Source of the DNA: Xanthomonas translucens pv. translucens DSM 18974
GTDB taxonomy: Bacteria; Pseudomonadota; Gammaproteobacteria; Xanthomonadales; Xanthomonadaceae
Direction of reading: 5' to 3'
NCBI RefSeq assembly: GCF_000331775.1
Contig: NZ_CAPJ01000362.1
Coordinates: forward strand, 1-7,325
DNA: 7,325 nt
The notes beneath the pieces are model-generated. The model had not been told where the DNA came from. It did not search any database and saw nothing but the letters and a program-made list of their open reading frames with translations. Below, in pieces: positions 6,535 through 7,325 of this stretch. Each line of letters opens with the position of its first letter. Within the stretch, counting starts at the first letter, position 1. A program made the position numbers and the translations under genes.

Positions 6535-6548
6535 CATTAACGTTAATG
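6535..6548 (-). promoter_or_regulatory. Palindrome CATTAACGTTAATG, candidate operator/promoter of the receptor gene
   Basis: A perfect 14-bp palindrome with a central CG lies about 100 bp upstream of the receptor ATG in an AT-rich patch. Central-CG palindromes are typical of LacI/GalR-family operators, and such repressors are known to control TonB-dependent receptor genes in Xanthomonas and Caulobacter; assignment here is inference. A second AACGTT core lies at 6520-6525, 19 bp away centre to centre, within GGTAACGTTCC. A weak sigma-70-like pair can be drawn on the minus strand, TTCTGA at 6564-6559 and GTTAAT at 6541-6536 with a 17-nt spacer, which would put the palindrome over the -10, as for a repressor site. 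The promoter match is only 3/6 and 4/6. Confidence 0.4.
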
Positions 6549-6663
6549 TGACGCCTATTCAGAAATGCCGCGTGGTTATGTCGCTGGCACCAATGGTTAT
6601 CTGGGCGGTGGCCGTGTGGGTGCATGCGGCGTCACGCGATGTCCTGCTCCCGTCGGGACCATG

Positions 6664-6797
6664 GCCCCTTTTCGGGAGAGGGTGCCCCGCAGGGGCGGAT
6701 GAGGGGACGGGCGACGCCTGGAAACGTTTGGTGCCGCCAGGCGATCCGTGGCGGCCGTACCCTCACCCCACAACCCCTCTCCCGGCGGGACAGGGGC
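6664..6797. repeat. Large imperfect inverted-repeat element (CCCTCACCCC/CCCTCTCCC type)
   Basis: Nested complementary arms pair GCCCC (6664-6668) with GGGGC (6793-6797), CGGGAGAGGG (6673-6682) with CCCTCTCCCG (6775-6784), and TGAGGG (6700-6705) with CCCTCA (6760-6765). Each arm also folds on itself: GCCCC-gca-GGGGC at 6684-6696, and CCCCT/AGGGG plus TCCC/GGGA at 6774-6796. The centre offers two mutually exclusive 7-bp stems, CGCCTGG/CCAGGCG (6715-6721 with 6737-6743) and GCCGCCA/TGGCGGC (6733-6739 with 6749-6755). The pattern resembles a dispersed intergenic repeat I recall from Xanthomonas and Stenotrophomonas. It begins 16 nt past the TonB-family stop and may end or stabilise that transcript. 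No ORF or transposase is present. Confidence 0.75.
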
Positions 6798-6813
6798 TTG
6801 CGCGGCGCAGCGC

Positions 6814-7325
6814 TCAACGATCGTCGCGCAGCGTGCCGCCGGGCAGGAAGACCCAGGTGCGGGTGACCTGCAGGATGTCGATGTTGTCTTCGGTCTGCGG
6901 CAACGGCGGGAACGGTTGCGCCAGTTGCACCACCCGCATCGCCGCGGCGTCGAGCATCGGCACGCCGCTGGAGCGCAGGATGCGGCTGCTCTCGACGCTG
7001 CCGTCGCGGCGCACGCCGACGCTGATCACCACCTGGCCGCCCAGCCGCTGCCGGCGCGCTTCGTCGGGGTAGTTGAGGTTGCCGACGCGCTCGGCGCGGT
7101 CGACCCAGGCACGCAAATAATTGGCGTAAGCGTACTCGCGGGTGCTGGCGGAAACGAACTTGCGGTTCGGACGCTTGGCGTACTGCTCCGACCGCAGGTG
7201 CACTTCGGCGGCCAGGCGCGCCATCTCCGCATCGCGCTGGGCGCGCTGCGCATCCACCGGCTGGGTCGGTTGCTCGGTGCGCGGCTGGGTCTGCGGCGCC
7301 GGCTGCGGCTGCTCGCCGCGCGCGC
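6814..7325 (-). CDS. TonB-family energy transducer, C-terminal part (5' end outside window)
   Basis: The last 169 residues of a TonB-like protein; the frame is open to the window edge. The GTG at 7255-7257 is an internal Val codon, because the upstream codons continue as a Pro/Gln-rich periplasmic linker (EQPQPAPQTQPRTEQPTQP). A helical stretch follows (DAQRAQRDAEMARLAAEVHLR), then RKFVSASTREYAYANYLRAWVDRAERVGNLNYP and the TonB C-terminal fold: YPDEARRQRLGGQVVISVGVRRDGSVESSRILRSSG and a closing strand ILQVTRTWVFLPGG. TonB proteins sit in the inner membrane with ExbB/ExbD and pull on the TonB box of outer-membrane receptors. The SASTREYAYANYLRAWxxxxERVGNLNYP segment resembles the TonB3-like branch (Pseudomonas PA0406) as I recall it. 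The receptor downstream on the same strand is a natural but unproven partner. The N-terminal anchor is outside the window. Confidence 0.9.
   Translation of the reverse strand, partial: ARGEQPQPAPQTQPRTEQPTQPVDAQRAQRDAEMARLAAEVHLRSEQYAKRPNRKFVSASTREYAYANYLRAWVDRAERVGNLNYPDEARRQRLGGQVVISVGVRRDGSVESSRILRSSGVPMLDAAAMRVVQLAQPFPPLPQTEDNIDILQVTRTWVFLPGGTLRDDR

Larger units (their letters stand above)
6435..6813. other. 379-bp gene-free spacer between the TonB-family gene and the receptor
   Basis: The spacer has three parts. About 6435-6515 is a GC-rich leader for the receptor with no recognised motif. About 6516-6610 is noticeably AT-richer than its surroundings, holds AACGTT palindromes and is the best place for the receptor promoter. 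About 6660-6800 is a large imperfect inverted-repeat element downstream of the TonB-family stop. A well-placed GGAGG (6421-6425) and ATG (6433) on the plus strand open a 35-codon Arg-rich frame to 6540, antisense to the receptor leader. I do not annotate that frame as a gene. Confidence 0.6.

Noticed and set aside
4348..6537. 729-codon minus-strand frame and 455-codon plus-strand frames over the receptor
   Set aside because: They overlap the receptor, which has a signal peptide, plug and barrel in its own frame; the others show low-complexity Arg/Ala/Val composition only.
6548..7072. 174-codon plus-strand ORF across the spacer and TonB-family 3' end
   Set aside because: It runs through the inverted-repeat element and antisense to a clear TonB C-terminal domain, with no protein-like motif.
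7255..7257. GTG as start of the TonB-family gene
   Set aside because: The frame stays open upstream with a Pro/Gln-rich TonB linker, and starting here would remove the membrane anchor the family needs.

Overview
The window is high-GC DNA from a gammaproteobacterium. It is most likely Xanthomonadaceae (Xanthomonas or a close relative). The basis is an Oar-type TonB-dependent receptor beside a TonB-family protein, long spurious antisense ORFs typical of strong GC3 bias, and two intergenic repeat styles I associate from memory with this family: GGGACTC heptamer arrays and the CCCTCACCCC...CCCTCTCCC inverted repeat. The genus is an inference and was not checked against any database.

Layout. A TPR protein fragment on + (to 364) is followed by a YoaA/DinG-type Fe-S helicase (524-2551, +) and tsaB (2685-3386, +). 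The helicase-tsaB adjacency matches the neighbouring yoaA and tsaB (yeaZ) genes of E. coli, so it is an old gene pair and probably co-transcribed. A 51-bp convergent spacer with a GC hairpin separates tsaB from a 998-aa TonB-dependent receptor on - (6434-3438). A 379-bp spacer follows, holding a probable promoter/operator zone and a large imperfect inverted-repeat element. Last comes the 3' part of a TonB-family energy transducer on - (7325-6814, start outside the window).

The most unusual structure is in the two spacers of the + strand gene group. Both the TPR-helicase junction and the helicase-tsaB junction are bracketed by heptamer arrays: GGGACTC-type on the left and the reverse complement (GTCCCGA) on the right. 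Each right array has four units and ends 1 or 6 nt before the next gene's start codon, where no Shine-Dalgarno is visible. In RNA each pair could form a long stem (by hand, 21 of 25 and 28 of 31 pairs) whose closing base pair abuts the start codon. In the second junction the left array lies inside the helicase reading frame, where it encodes a C-terminal tail of two SGLGTGDSGLE(A/E) units. Because the unit is 7 nt, copy-number change would move the helicase to another stop, and one alternative frame runs on to an ATGA overlap with the tsaB start.

Functions: the helicase acts in DNA repair and replication-fork maintenance, TsaB in tRNA t6A37 synthesis. The receptor and TonB protein form an outer-membrane uptake module energised from the inner membrane; their substrate cannot be told from sequence.
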